Below are positions 15,954 to 24,265 of a stretch of DNA of 64,000 nucleotides, piece after piece. A program made the translations under genes and the position numbers. A model generated the notes under the pieces. The model saw only the letters and a list, made by a program, of their open reading frames with translations, was not told where the DNA came from and made no database searches. The stretch is from Fictibacillus norfolkensis (GTDB lineage Bacteria; Bacillota; Bacilli; Bacillales; Fictibacillaceae): positions 248,001-312,000 of the forward strand of contig NZ_JACSQM010000001.1 in NCBI RefSeq assembly GCF_014836645.1, given 5' to 3'. Position 1 is the stretch's first letter; every line of letters begins with the position of its first letter.

Positions 15954-18134
15954 ATGAACTTGTCGATACGAAGAAGAGTGCGACTGATGCTTTTCATCAG
16001 TTTAGCCGGAATGGTACTATTACTTGCATTTATTGGATTATTTTTATGGCAGAACACCCAAATGGAAGAAGAAAGAGATTCAGTACAACTAACATTACGA
16101 TCTAGTAATGATATTCAGAGTAAATTTAATGAAGTGCGTAAACTTGAACAAGGGTATTTAAGAGATCCTAGCAAAGAGTCAAAAGAAAAGGTGCTTTCTT
16201 CATTAAGTGACTTACAGAAGGAAACAAGTAAAGTAGCAAAAGAAACGAATAGTTCTTCATTAAAAGGAATAGATAAAGACTTGTCTGCTTATCAAACATC
16301 ATTTAATTCAGCCACAAGTCTTACTACCCAACTTAACGCGTTAAAGCAGATGATGACAGAGACGTCTAACAACTTTTATGCTTCTGTAAAAGCGATGAAC
16401 GACCAAACGTTATTGATCACACTATTGCAGATGCAAACGTATGAAAAAGAAGTACATATTAAATATGACAGCACGACTGTTGAGAACTTTAAAGAAAGTG
16501 CTCAAACGTTTGATCAAATGTTGGATGAAAAAAATCTGCCAGCCGATCAGTTGTCTACTTTTAAATCAAATTTACTAAAATATACAACCTCTGCAGATAC
16601 GATCCAAACGATCACAAAAAAAATTGGAGATGATATTTCAACTTTTGAAAAGATCGCAAATGTTGTAGATCAATCAACGAAAGATGCAGAGAGCAGTTTG
16701 CAGAAAGAAAACGCAGAACTGATAAAAAGTCAAAAATCAGTTAAGTTCTGGCTGACGATCAGTTTAATAGGATTAAGTATCGTAATCTTATCGATATTAA
16801 GCGTGATCGGTGTTTGGCTATTACGCTCTATTCAATCTTCTATCTCGGTTCTAAAAGAAGGCGCATCCATTATTGGTGATGGTGACCTCTCTTACCGGGT
16901 AGAGACGAATTCTAAAGATGAGATGGAAGAATTAGCACAAACCTTCAATCGTATGGCTGAAAAAATGCAAAAATCAATGAACGAAGTGAAAGATGCTGCT
17001 GAAAAACTTACGAGTTCATCTCAAAACTTAGCAGCAGTATCAGAAGAGACTACCGCACAAAGTGATGAAGTGACAGAAGCGATCTCACAAGTAGCAACAG
17101 GAGCTCAAAATCAAGCTGATCACCTGCAAGAATGTACTCTTCTCCTTTCTGATGTGACTGGATATATTAAAGAAACGGCTTCGATCAGTGATGAGATCGC
17201 TTCAGATGCTATTCAAGCTGAGAACGATGGAAAAGCAGGATCGAGCATCGTTCATCAACTAAATACGCATTCTGAGAACTTTTTAGAATTAGCTCAAAGT
17301 CTTATCTCAGAAATTCAAGATGCGAGTAAACAATCCAAACAGATTAATTCCATTGTTGAAACGATTCAAGAGATAGCTGGAAGTACAGATCTTCTTGCAC
17401 TTAATGCAGCCATAGAATCCGCAAGAGCTGGTGAAGCCGGCAGAGGCTTTTCAGTCGTTGCCAGTGAAGTAAGAAAGCTTGCAGAACGTTCTAAGAACGA
17501 AGCGCTAAGAATTCAGCAGCTTGTTAAGTCGATGACGAATCAGATGGAACTGTTATCAAAAGAAACGGTGCGCTTTGAACAATATCGTGTTGATCAAGTT
17601 GAATCTGTTCAACAGACAGAAAAAGCGTTCTCAAGTATCATTCAAAATGTATCTCAGATTAACGGAAGAATCTCTCAAGTAAAAAGTGCGATCGGTCGGG
17701 TTGAATCCGCTAATGAAAACTTATCTGAAAAGCTCTTTGAAGTAAGTGCAATATCAGAAGAATCTGTTGCTACAAGTGAACAAGTCAGCGCTTCAAGCAT
17801 TCATCAAAAAGAAGCCATCCACCAAGTGAACGTTGCTGCAACAGAACTGCAAGAAATTGCGCTCACTTTGCAAGAAGAGGTAGATCAATTTTCTTTAGGA
17901 GAGAGAGAAATCCTCATTTCTAAAGAAGAAATAGACTTAATCGATATGTATCAAGAAGCTGCGGCTACTGTCGAAGAAAGTGATACGGAAGGGTTAGAAT
18001 ATCAAAATGATGATAAAGAAGATCTTGAAGTGGAGAGAGTTTCGAATTCTGATCACCAATTTCAAGAAACAGAATTAGAGAATGACACAGAGTCTGTTCG
18101 TTCTTTAGATCATGAAATCAAAAAAGAAGACTAG
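15954..18134 (+). CDS. Methyl-accepting chemotaxis protein
   Basis: Transmembrane chemoreceptor of 726 residues. TM1 spans about residues 11-32. A mostly helical extracellular sensor of about 230 residues follows (four-helix-bundle type by appearance), then TM2 (about 264-290), HAMP (about 291-345) and the cytoplasmic signalling coiled coil. The hairpin tip that contacts CheA/CheW is at about 472-500 ([20 protein letters not shown]). After the coiled coil there is an unusual acidic tail of about 60 residues without a recognisable CheR docking pentapeptide. Start 15954 is chosen for GGGGGG 8 nt upstream; an earlier in-frame ATG lies inside the promoter. The ligand is unknown. Confidence 0.93.
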   Translation: MNLSIRRRVRLMLFISLAGMVLLLAFIGLFLWQNTQMEEERDSVQLTLRSSNDIQSKFNEVRKLEQGYLRDPSKESKEKVLSSLSDLQKETSKVAKETNSSSLKGIDKDLSAYQTSFNSATSLTTQLNALKQMMTETSNNFYASVKAMNDQTLLITLLQMQTYEKEVHIKYDSTTVENFKESAQTFDQMLDEKNLPADQLSTFKSNLLKYTTSADTIQTITKKIGDDISTFEKIANVVDQSTKDAESSLQKENAELIKSQKSVKFWLTISLIGLSIVILSILSVIGVWLLRSIQSSISVLKEGASIIGDGDLSYRVETNSKDEMEELAQTFNRMAEKMQKSMNEVKDAAEKLTSSSQNLAAVSEETTAQSDEVTEAISQVATGAQNQADHLQECTLLLSDVTGYIKETASISDEIASDAIQAENDGKAGSSIVHQLNTHSENFLELAQSLISEIQDASKQSKQINSIVETIQEIAGSTDLLALNAAIESARAGEAGRGFSVVASEVRKLAERSKNEALRIQQLVKSMTNQMELLSKETVRFEQYRVDQVESVQQTEKAFSSIIQNVSQINGRISQVKSAIGRVESANENLSEKLFEVSAISEESVATSEQVSASSIHQKEAIHQVNVAATELQEIALTLQEEVDQFSLGEREILISKEEIDLIDMYQEAAATVEESDTEGLEYQNDDKEDLEVERVSNSDHQFQETELENDTESVRSLDHEIKKED

Positions 18135-18140
18135 ATATCA

Positions 18141-18166
18141 AACCCGGTGATCATTCACCGGGTTTT
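18141..18166. terminator. Bidirectional terminator between chemoreceptor and mltG
   Basis: A perfect 10-bp stem AACCCGGTGA/TCACCGGGTT with loop TCAT and T-rich flank on the plus strand. It lies between convergent genes and abuts the mltG stop codon. Confidence 0.85.
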
Positions 18167-19196
18167 AATAATTGCCACTCAATTGTGTATATTTTCTATG
18201 TTCTTTATACGTTTTAGAAAAGAAATGACTCCATGTACCGTCCTGTTTTGCAACAAAGTAAAAATAGTCGTGTACTTCAGGATCTGCCGCAGCTTTTAAT
18301 GAGGGAAGATCCGGACTTGAAATCGGTCCTGGCGGCAAACCCTTATTAATATAGGTATTATAGGGACTTTGAATTTTGAGGTCTCTTCTTTTTAGGGTTG
18401 CTTTAGGTTTCTCAAGCAAGTATTGAACGGTGGAACATGATTGCAGCTTCTTCCCTTCTTCTAAACGATTAACAAAGACACCAGCAATTCTACGCTTCTC
18501 TTCGTTCAATAAAGCTTCCTTCTCAATAATAGAAGCCAACGTGATCATTTCATAAGGAGTTTGGTCTGTATGAATTGTTAATTCTTTCGTTTCTTCGACC
18601 ATTCTTTCTGTCATTTGATGAATAACATCGCCTGCTTTCATGTTCTTTTCAAAATAATACGTGTCAGGAAAAAGAAGTCCCTCCACCGCAAACTTTATAT
18701 TTGTTTTTTTAACTTTCTTATTTATTCCTAATTGTTCTTGCTGTTCTTCAGTTAGTGTATTCCACGATTTTGCTGCTTCAAGAAACTGGTTTCTATCCAC
18801 AATTCCCGACTTGTTTAATCGATCCACAATCTCTAGAACAGTTAATCCCTCTGGAATGATTACTTCCATAGCTTCTGTTTCATTTTCCAATGTAGAAAGA
18901 TCTTGAAGAATCTCTCTATATCCTTTTCCCTGTTTAATCGTATGTTCTCCTGGTACAACTTTACTCTTCATCCCAGTAACTGATGCATAAAGCGAGAATA
19001 GAATAGGGCTTTTAATGAATTCTTTTTCTTCTAGATGCTTGGATATCGTTTTAAAATCACTATTTTCTTTTATAATAAAAGCCTTCTCTGCTGTACCATC
19101 CGGTGGTGTAACTATATAAAAGATCCAAACTAAACATAAAATGATGAGAATACCAAAAATAATTATTCTTCTTTTTCCACTTGAGTTCAAAGTCAA
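18165..19196 (-). CDS. mltG: Endolytic transglycosylase MltG family (YceG-like)
   Basis: Membrane-anchored lytic transglycosylase that cleaves nascent glycan strands and is thought to release them from the synthase. There is one N-terminal transmembrane helix (about residues 10-28), a LysM-like region, then the YceG domain with the catalytic glutamate in ASIIEKEA (near residue 222) and the conserved PYNTYINKGLPPGPISSP loop. 343 residues. The start is uncertain: TTG at 19196 or another TTG two codons later, both behind AAGGCGG. In B. subtilis the main homologue is YrrL at another locus, so this may be a second copy; that cannot be settled from the window. Confidence 0.88.
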   Translation of the reverse strand: MTLNSSGKRRIIIFGILIILCLVWIFYIVTPPDGTAEKAFIIKENSDFKTISKHLEEKEFIKSPILFSLYASVTGMKSKVVPGEHTIKQGKGYREILQDLSTLENETEAMEVIIPEGLTVLEIVDRLNKSGIVDRNQFLEAAKSWNTLTEEQQEQLGINKKVKKTNIKFAVEGLLFPDTYYFEKNMKAGDVIHQMTERMVEETKELTIHTDQTPYEMITLASIIEKEALLNEEKRRIAGVFVNRLEEGKKLQSCSTVQYLLEKPKATLKRRDLKIQSPYNTYINKGLPPGPISSPDLPSLKAAADPEVHDYFYFVAKQDGTWSHFFSKTYKEHRKYTQLSGNY

Positions 19197-19245
19197 AATC
19201 CGCCTTACTTTTTTGTTAATAATTTTCCCTGATTATTTACATTCA

Positions 19246-19292
19246 TACAAAAAGGCTGTTAGATAAGGTATACAAACCTTACTAACAACCTT
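19246..19292 (-). terminator. Terminator after the DUF84 gene
   Basis: Long stem (AAGGCTGTTAG...AAGG against CCTTACTAACAACCTT with one bulge) followed on the minus strand by five U. It separates the ytoP/DUF84 unit from mltG. Confidence 0.75.
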
Positions 19293-19327
19293 GATAATCA
19301 TCTCACAAAGCATTGCGTTTACACTTT

Positions 19328-19840
19328 TCATTTATTCATATTATATATATATTGCCCTAAAAGGATCGTGGAAATATGCAAGAACATCTCACTTCGAGAC
19401 AGCATACCACTGGTAAAAACACCTATCGCTCCATCCTTTTTTCTGATCTCAGGGTCTTTGGTTAACTCACCCATCAATGTTCCAAGTTCCTTCCCCTGCT
19501 TAAGACCTGTTACGATCAATGAAGGCAGCAAGATACGAGCTCCTGCAGCTGAAAGAACGTTTCCCTCTTGGTCAGCCACTGCTCCCCAGTTACATAAATA
19601 CATTCCATCTTCAAGCTCCATAACACCGCCTTCAAAACCAATACCGATGTCTGCCCCTTGCTTCACACAATCTTTCGCACGGTTGATAGCACCGATCTTG
19701 GTTTCCTCATCAGAAAAAGGCTGAGCCGAAACCAATGAATCAGAAGAGTAGGAAACAAGTTCAGATTCCTCAAAATACGCTATAAAAGGCTGAGCTGCTT
19801 TTATTTTTGCAGGATTAGATGATCCAATTCCAATTTTCAT
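19328..19840 (-). CDS. DUF84 family inosine/xanthosine triphosphatase
   Basis: A 170-residue protein of the DUF84/YjjX family, which hydrolyses ITP and XTP to protect nucleotide pools. The ITPase-like start IGIGSSNPAKIKAA and the acidic/glycine region IGFEGGVMELEDGMYLC fit the family. The ATG at 19840 with GAGGA upstream is preferred; a GTG one codon earlier is possible. It begins 13 bp after the ytoP stop and is therefore probably co-transcribed with it, ending at the 19246-19292 terminator. Biochemical specificity is inferred from the family name only. Confidence 0.85.
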   Translation of the reverse strand: MKIGIGSSNPAKIKAAQPFIAYFEESELVSYSSDSLVSAQPFSDEETKIGAINRAKDCVKQGADIGIGFEGGVMELEDGMYLCNWGAVADQEGNVLSAAGARILLPSLIVTGLKQGKELGTLMGELTKDPEIRKKDGAIGVFTSGMLSRSEMFLHISTILLGQYIYNMNK

Positions 19841-19853
19841 CACACGCTCATCC

Positions 19854-20924
19854 TCAGCTGTTTTCTAAGATCGTTCTTAATGTGGATTCATCTGCTGTTT
19901 TAACAAGTCTTACAAGCAATTCTTTTGCAGCAGCATAATCATCTATATGGATCATAGAAGCATGGGTGTGAATATAACGAGAACAGATTCCAATCACTGC
20001 AGAAGGCACTCCATTTCCGGAGACATGTACACTTCCTGCATCTGTTCCGCCTTGTGAAATGAAATATTGGTAGGGAATTTTATGCGTTTCAGCTGTATCC
20101 AGGATATATTCTCTCATCCCACGGTGAGTTACCATCGTTCTATCCAGAATTCTTAACAACGCACCTTTTCCAAGTTGTCCAAATTCACTTTTATCCCCCA
20201 TCATGTCATTCGCCGGACTTGCGTCTAATGCAAAAAACAGGTCAGGTTGTATCAAGTTCGCTGCCGTTTTTGAACCTCTTAGTCCAACTTCTTCTTGAAC
20301 AGTAGCACCACTATACAATTCGTTAGGCAACGTTTCACCCTTTAATTCTTTTAATAATTCGATCGCTAAACCTACACCGTATCGATTGTCCCATGCTTTC
20401 GCCATGATTTTCTTCGGATTGGCCATCGGTGTAAACGGACAGATCGGAACGATTTGCTGTCCAGGCCTTACACCCAGGTTATGAACTTCTTGATCGTTAT
20501 CTGCGCCAATATCTATGTACATATTCTTAATACCCATCGGTCTGTTACGCTGATCCTCAGAAAGAAGATGAGGTGGAGTCGAGCCGATAATACCTGTTAT
20601 AACGTCACCTTTATCTGTGTAAATATTTACGCGTTGAGCTAATAGAACTTGGCTCCACCAGCCTCCCAACTCTTGAAATTTAAGCATACCGTTCTTCGTA
20701 ACCTTTGTAACCATGAAACCGACTTCATCCATGTGCCCCGCTACCATAATCTTCGGACCGTTTCCTTTTTTCACACCAAAGATGCTGCCAAGACCATCTT
20801 GAATAATTTCATCTGATACAGGTTCGATCTCTTTGCGGACAAACTTACGAACATCTCTTTCAAAACCTGGAGCACCAGGCAATTCAGTCAATGTTTTAAA
20901 CAAGTCGAGTGTTTCTTTATTCAT
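19854..20924 (-). CDS. ytoP: M42 family glutamyl aminopeptidase YtoP
   Basis: A 356-residue cytosolic metallopeptidase of family M42, usually forming large tetrahedral complexes that trim peptides. Co-catalytic metal ligands are visible: the histidine and aspartate in AGHMDEVGF, the aspartate in AWDNRYGVG, glutamates in [10 protein letters not shown], the aspartate in ALDASPAND, and the final histidine in [10 protein letters not shown]. subtilis YtoP has nearly the same length. ATG at 20924 with AAGGGG 10 nt upstream. That ribosome site forms the 3' arm of the hairpin at 20933-20990, so transcripts reading through from queC would carry a masked start. Confidence 0.94.
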   Translation of the reverse strand: MNKETLDLFKTLTELPGAPGFERDVRKFVRKEIEPVSDEIIQDGLGSIFGVKKGNGPKIMVAGHMDEVGFMVTKVTKNGMLKFQELGGWWSQVLLAQRVNIYTDKGDVITGIIGSTPPHLLSEDQRNRPMGIKNMYIDIGADNDQEVHNLGVRPGQQIVPICPFTPMANPKKIMAKAWDNRYGVGLAIELLKELKGETLPNELYSGATVQEEVGLRGSKTAANLIQPDLFFALDASPANDMMGDKSEFGQLGKGALLRILDRTMVTHRGMREYILDTAETHKIPYQYFISQGGTDAGSVHVSGNGVPSAVIGICSRYIHTHASMIHIDDYAAAKELLVRLVKTADESTLRTILENS

Positions 20925-20932
20925 ATAAAAAC

Positions 20933-20990
20933 AACCCCTTCTAATTAGTCACATGTACATTTTTTATTGTACACCTAATAAGAAGGGGTT
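20933..20990 (-). terminator. Terminator hairpin that includes the ytoP ribosome-binding site
   Basis: On the minus strand AACCCCTTCTTATTAG pairs with CTAATTAGAAGGGGTT (one mispaired position), and GTTTTTAT follows. It probably ends the queDEC transcript. The AAGGGG in the 3' arm is the ytoP Shine-Dalgarno site, and the ytoP ATG follows 10 nt later. Confidence 0.7.
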
Positions 20991-21009
20991 TTCTATACTT
21001 ATGACTGTT

Positions 21010-21681
21010 CTAGATTTCGTAAGTGATCGGATCTGCTGCTCCAGCTTCTTTAAAACCTTTCAAACGTAAAACACAGCTGTCACATTGTCCGCAAGCTGCT
21101 TCTTTTCCATTGTAGCAAGAAGTTGTTAGATCATATGGTACTTCAAGAGAAAGACCTTTTTCAATCGTCTCCTTTTTAGACAGAGAGATCAATGGTGTTT
21201 CTACTGAAATGTTTTTCCCTGTCACACCCGCTTTTGTTGCTAAATTGATCGTTTCCTCCATGCTTTGAATGAACTCAGGACGACAATCTGGATAGCCGCT
21301 ATAGTCAACCGCCGAAACGCCTGTATAAACGGCTGTAGCTCCGATTACTTCTGCATAAGCGCTTGCGAGCGATAAGAAAATCATGTTTCTAGCAGGTACG
21401 TAAGTTACAGGAATCCCTTCTTCGGCCTCAGTTGGAACTTCTACCTTTTCATCGGTTAGTGCACTTCCACCTATATCTTTTAAAAAGTTCAGGTCTACAA
21501 TTCTATGGTCTGCTACACCATAATACTTGCCGACTTCGACAGCTTGTTCAACTTCTCGATTATGGCGTTGTCCATAGTGAAAAGTGATTGGGTAAAGGTC
21601 ATATCCCTCAGCTTTTGCGATCCCCATGCAAGTTGTGCTATCAAGTCCTCCGCTTAAAACAATAACCGCTTTTTTGTTCAT
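21010..21681 (-). CDS. queC: 7-cyano-7-deazaguanine synthase QueC
   Basis: ATP-dependent PP-loop enzyme turning 7-carboxy-7-deazaguanine into preQ0, for queuosine in tRNA. The PP-loop LSGGLDSTT lies at residues 8-16, and four zinc-binding cysteines cluster near the C-terminus (CYNGKEAACGQCDSC). 223 residues, close to B. subtilis QueC (219). The start at 21681 has AGAGGGG 8 nt upstream and follows the queE stop by 2 nt; an open frame runs ten codons further upstream into queE. Third gene of queD-queE-queC, under the preQ1-I riboswitch. Confidence 0.96.
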   Translation of the reverse strand: MNKKAVIVLSGGLDSTTCMGIAKAEGYDLYPITFHYGQRHNREVEQAVEVGKYYGVADHRIVDLNFLKDIGGSALTDEKVEVPTEAEEGIPVTYVPARNMIFLSLASAYAEVIGATAVYTGVSAVDYSGYPDCRPEFIQSMEETINLATKAGVTGKNISVETPLISLSKKETIEKGLSLEVPYDLTTSCYNGKEAACGQCDSCVLRLKGFKEAGAADPITYEI

Positions 21682-21683
21682 GG

Positions 21684-22409
21684 TTAAACCCCTCTCTCTT
21701 CTGGATGCCAAATAACTTTATGAAGTTGAAGACTGAGCTTTGCATTTGGGAGTGGATTCTCTAATAGAAGTTCAACAAGACGCCTCGGAGGCATGCTTTC
21801 CCAAACAGGGCTTACAGAGATCTGACCATTTCTGTAATGTTCAGAGACCACTTGTTTCGTTATCTCAAAATCGTTCTCTGATCCAACAACGAATTTGATC
21901 TCGTCTTGATGCTGAAGTTCTTTGAAGTTTTCCATGTGCATTCTGTCCATCTCACCAGAAGCTGGGAGCTTATAGTCCATCACAAATCTCATCTTTTTTT
22001 GTAGATCATGGTGAGAGTTGCGCAATTGCTCAAATGGCTGTAAATCGATAGCTCCGTTCGTTTCAATGTGAATATCGACAATATGATCTAAATCAGCCAT
22101 CGCTAAAAGCAAGGCAGCTGATTTTTCTCGATGTATTAAAGGTTCTCCACCAGTAAAACAGATTCGTTGAGATCGAAACGACTTAATCGTATTCACGATT
22201 TCTTCTATTGTAGCTTCAAATTCTGGTTTAGCAGGTGCATAACTGTATGTTGTATCACACCACGTACAGCGAAGATTGCAATGAAAAACACGTACAAAAA
22301 CCGTTGGATACCCAGCTTGTAGTCCTTCACCTTCTACTGTTTCAAAGATTTCGACCATAGGAACTTTCCAGTGCTTCCAAATGTCTCTAGACGGCAGATC
22401 AAACATCAT
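21684..22409 (-). CDS. queE: 7-carboxy-7-deazaguanine synthase QueE
   Basis: Radical SAM enzyme performing the ring contraction of 6-carboxytetrahydropterin to 7-carboxy-7-deazaguanine. The cluster-binding cysteines appear as CNLRCTWCDT (about residues 43-52, spacing C-x3-C-x2-C), and the SAM-binding GGE motif is in CFTGGEPLIH. 241 residues, similar to B. subtilis QueE (243). ATG 22409 (or the ATG one codon later) lies inside the end of queD; the reading frames overlap by 11 bp, so the genes are translationally coupled. Confidence 0.95.
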   Translation of the reverse strand: MMFDLPSRDIWKHWKVPMVEIFETVEGEGLQAGYPTVFVRVFHCNLRCTWCDTTYSYAPAKPEFEATIEEIVNTIKSFRSQRICFTGGEPLIHREKSAALLLAMADLDHIVDIHIETNGAIDLQPFEQLRNSHHDLQKKMRFVMDYKLPASGEMDRMHMENFKELQHQDEIKFVVGSENDFEITKQVVSEHYRNGQISVSPVWESMPPRRLVELLLENPLPNAKLSLQLHKVIWHPEERGV

Positions 22410-22878
22410 TTTCCACCATCCATTCTCTTTTCATTACAGCATAGCTAGTAGGTGTCTCATATAATTTAAGTTCTTCTATCCTGTGACCTTGATCACTTAG
22501 TCCTCTGTCGTTCAGTTGAAGATCAATTTGTTCCCAAATCCAAACGATCATATTCTCAGCAGTTGTATTCATCGGAGGAAGAACTTCATTTAAGTATTGA
22601 TGATCTAATTTGCTGTCTATAGCTGATTTAAAAATCTCTTTGATCTCTCCAAAATCAACGGCAATCCCGATCGAATTCACAAAGCCACTCATAGTGATTA
22701 CGAGTTTGTATGTGTGACCGTGGAGATTCTTACATTTTCCATCATAGCAATGCAGATGATGTGCTGCATCAAACGTAAACTCTTTGCATACGGCAACTCG
22801 CTTATTATGGTACTTTAATTGTTCGCTCTTAATGTCACGACCAAGTATTTGAACATCTGTTGGAATTTTATAAGTCAT
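22399..22878 (-). CDS. queD: 6-carboxytetrahydropterin synthase QueD
   Basis: T-fold enzyme converting dihydroneopterin triphosphate to 6-carboxy-5,6,7,8-tetrahydropterin, the first committed queuosine step. Zinc histidines are in FDAAHHLH and HGHTY, with the catalytic cysteine in CKNLHGH. 159 residues; the first roughly 25 residues (KIPTDVQILGRDIK) are a family N-terminal extension. ATG at 22878 with AAAGGATG upstream. First gene of queDEC and directly downstream of the preQ1-I riboswitch and its attenuator terminator. Confidence 0.95.
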   Translation of the reverse strand: MTYKIPTDVQILGRDIKSEQLKYHNKRVAVCKEFTFDAAHHLHCYDGKCKNLHGHTYKLVITMSGFVNSIGIAVDFGEIKEIFKSAIDSKLDHQYLNEVLPPMNTTAENMIVWIWEQIDLQLNDRGLSDQGHRIEELKLYETPTSYAVMKREWMVENDV

Positions 22879-22911
22879 TCCTGTTCATCCTTTCAAGTGG
22901 AGCACGAAAAC

Positions 22912-22937
22912 AAAAAAACTCTGCTAAAAACGCAGAG
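22912..22937 (-). terminator. Attenuator terminator of the preQ1 riboswitch
   Basis: On the minus strand CTCTGC (22932-22937), GTTTTTA loop and GCAGAG (22919-22924) are followed by seven U, 34 nt before the queD ATG. The 5' arm shares bases with an alternative stem formed with the 3' end of the preQ1 aptamer. Confidence 0.85.
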
Positions 22938-22960
22938 AGTGTAAATGTTCATTCTTCACG

Positions 22961-23004
22961 CTCCCTAGTTTTGTTTTAAGAGGGGTGGGAATTTCGAACC
23001 CTCC
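22961..23004 (-). promoter_or_regulatory. PreQ1-I riboswitch aptamer upstream of queDEC
   Basis: On the minus strand GGAGGG (22999-23004) pairs with CCCCTC to form P1. It is followed by the A-rich tail TTAAAACAAAAC and CTAGGGAG (ending 22961), which fits the H-type pseudoknot of preQ1-I aptamers and resembles the Thermoanaerobacter tengcongensis type. The GGGAG end can pair either with the C-rich loop (ligand-bound) or, as GAGCGTG (22957-22963), with CACTCTC (22935-22941) as antiterminator. That antiterminator overlaps the terminator arm, which predicts that preQ1 switches queDEC off by termination. Confidence 0.8.
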
Positions 23005-23122
23005 ATCTTTATCAAGAGTATCTTATCAAAAAAGCACAAGAAAAAGAAGGCTTTTCTTTGTTATACTGTTTAAGAAGAACCAATACGATTTGAAAATGAA
23101 CTTACATAAGGTGGGAATACGA

Positions 23123-23431
23123 ATGAATTGGAGAAACCTGATTCTAGCAGGCCTAACAGGTGCTGCAATCGGTTATGTTGTTACAAAAAAGCAGACAGAG
23201 ACCATCACACCCGAAAAAGCGTTAAAACAATTGAAAGAAAAAGCAAGTGAACATTACAGAATCTCTGGAGCCTGGATCATGGTTAAAGCAGAAGAAAAGA
23301 ACGTGCATGGCCTTCCATACTCTGTTTATAAAGGTGGTTTTTCAAACTCATCACCTGGAACAGAAACATCTCATTTTGAATTTTTAATAGATGCTTCAAC
23401 AGGAAGTCTATTGGAGCTAATACAAAAATAA
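23123..23431 (+). CDS. ytzB: PepSY-domain protein YtzB
   Basis: A 102-residue protein with an N-terminal hydrophobic segment (about residues 5-22, LILAGLTGAAIGYVV), likely a membrane anchor or signal, followed by a single PepSY-like domain ending FLIDASTGSLLELIQK. PepSY domains are thought to modulate peptidases or bind extracytoplasmic partners; no specific role is known. The start at 23123 is chosen for AAGGTGGG 7 nt upstream and because the membrane segment then lies at the N-terminus; an open frame extends 46 codons upstream without a ribosome site. The neighbourhood next to ytoP and ytnP matches B. subtilis ytzB. Confidence 0.85.
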   Translation: MNWRNLILAGLTGAAIGYVVTKKQTETITPEKALKQLKEKASEHYRISGAWIMVKAEEKNVHGLPYSVYKGGFSNSSPGTETSHFEFLIDASTGSLLELIQK

Positions 23432-23464
23432 AGGCTGTTTTTTTTGATTTTGTTGATTTAGGAA

Positions 23465-23513
23465 GTGTTGATTTCCGTTTCAGGCTGCTCGCTTTCCACT
23501 TCAATCAACTTTC
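23465..23513 (-). repeat. Collapsed copy C of the interspersed repeat
   Basis: Read on the minus strand, GTTGATTGAAGTGGAA (the 5' end of the repeat seen at 49751-49886) is joined directly to AGCGAGCAGCCTGAAACGG (its 3' end), with about 85 bp of hairpin centre missing. The junction falls at a shared GGAA. It is therefore a deletion derivative of the element represented by copies A and B. Confidence 0.65.
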
Positions 23514-23551
23514 AAAGGTGACAAGGATTTAAAGTTAGAAAAGAACATAGT

Positions 23552-23586
23552 AAAAAAGCCCTTAGGTCACTTTCCTAAGGGCTTTC
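23552..23586 (-). terminator. Terminator downstream of the 23596-24132 gene
   Basis: Perfect 11-bp stem AAGCCCTTAGG/CCTAAGGGCTT, seven-base loop, U-run on the minus strand. Confidence 0.88.
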
Positions 23587-23595
23587 CTATGAAGA

Positions 23596-24132
23596 TTATC
23601 GATATATGTTTGTTTCGTCGTAAAGGTTGTTGTCGATCTTAAATTTCGTAGTAAGATACTGACGCTTCTCCCAAACCGCTAAGATGAATAATGGAACGAT
23701 GATCAGAACGAATAATAGTGCAGTAACAACGATCCAGTCCATATGTGTGCCGAGGTCTGACTCGTGTGCTTTTTTATAATCTTTAATTTGAGAGTTTGCC
23801 TTAGCTACAGCAGCCTCAGCTAGTAATTCATTTTTGTCAGCATCATAGAACACAACTTCTGTGTGATCGAAGTAAAAGATATTGTCTCTTACCGTATCAT
23901 AGTTAGCAATAGCAACTGTTACTTCAGATGCGTCTAATTTCGAATCTTGGTTTGGATAAGTTTCAATGTCTGTTAATGTGAGTGAACCCTTTTTTAAATC
24001 TTTGTGCTTACTTTCAATTCCCTTTTCAATGGTCTTTTTCATTGCATCTGTAGCTTGCTCTGCAGATGCAGAAGTACCAATGGATAAAAACAGTGCTAGA
24101 ACGGTAAAAATGGCAACTAACTGTTTTTTCAT
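23596..24132 (-). CDS. Exported membrane-anchored protein of unknown function
   Basis: I do not recognise a family for this 178-residue protein. It begins with a clear Sec signal peptide (about residues 1-24, LVAIFTVLALFLSIGTSASA followed by EQ). An extracytoplasmic lysine-rich region of about 105 residues follows, with a repeat-like FDHTEVVFYDADKNEL segment. Then comes one transmembrane helix (about 132-153, DWIVVTALLFVLIIVPLFILAVW) and a short cytoplasmic tail rich in Asn and Tyr. The topology is that of a type I membrane protein. ATG at 24132 with GGGG upstream. A 14-bp palindrome (24218-24231) lies in its promoter region. It is monocistronic with its own terminator. Confidence 0.8.
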   Translation of the reverse strand: MKKQLVAIFTVLALFLSIGTSASAEQATDAMKKTIEKGIESKHKDLKKGSLTLTDIETYPNQDSKLDASEVTVAIANYDTVRDNIFYFDHTEVVFYDADKNELLAEAAVAKANSQIKDYKKAHESDLGTHMDWIVVTALLFVLIIVPLFILAVWEKRQYLTTKFKIDNNLYDETNIYR

Positions 24133-24265
24133 TTTAAATCCCCTCTCATCTCACTCTTAAGATTTTAAGATATAAATAAAGTTCATCATGACATGCCTCT
24201 CATATTTTAACATATCCTGTCGATTTCGACATTCACTTGAAAATGGAAAATATGTGACGGTTTTT

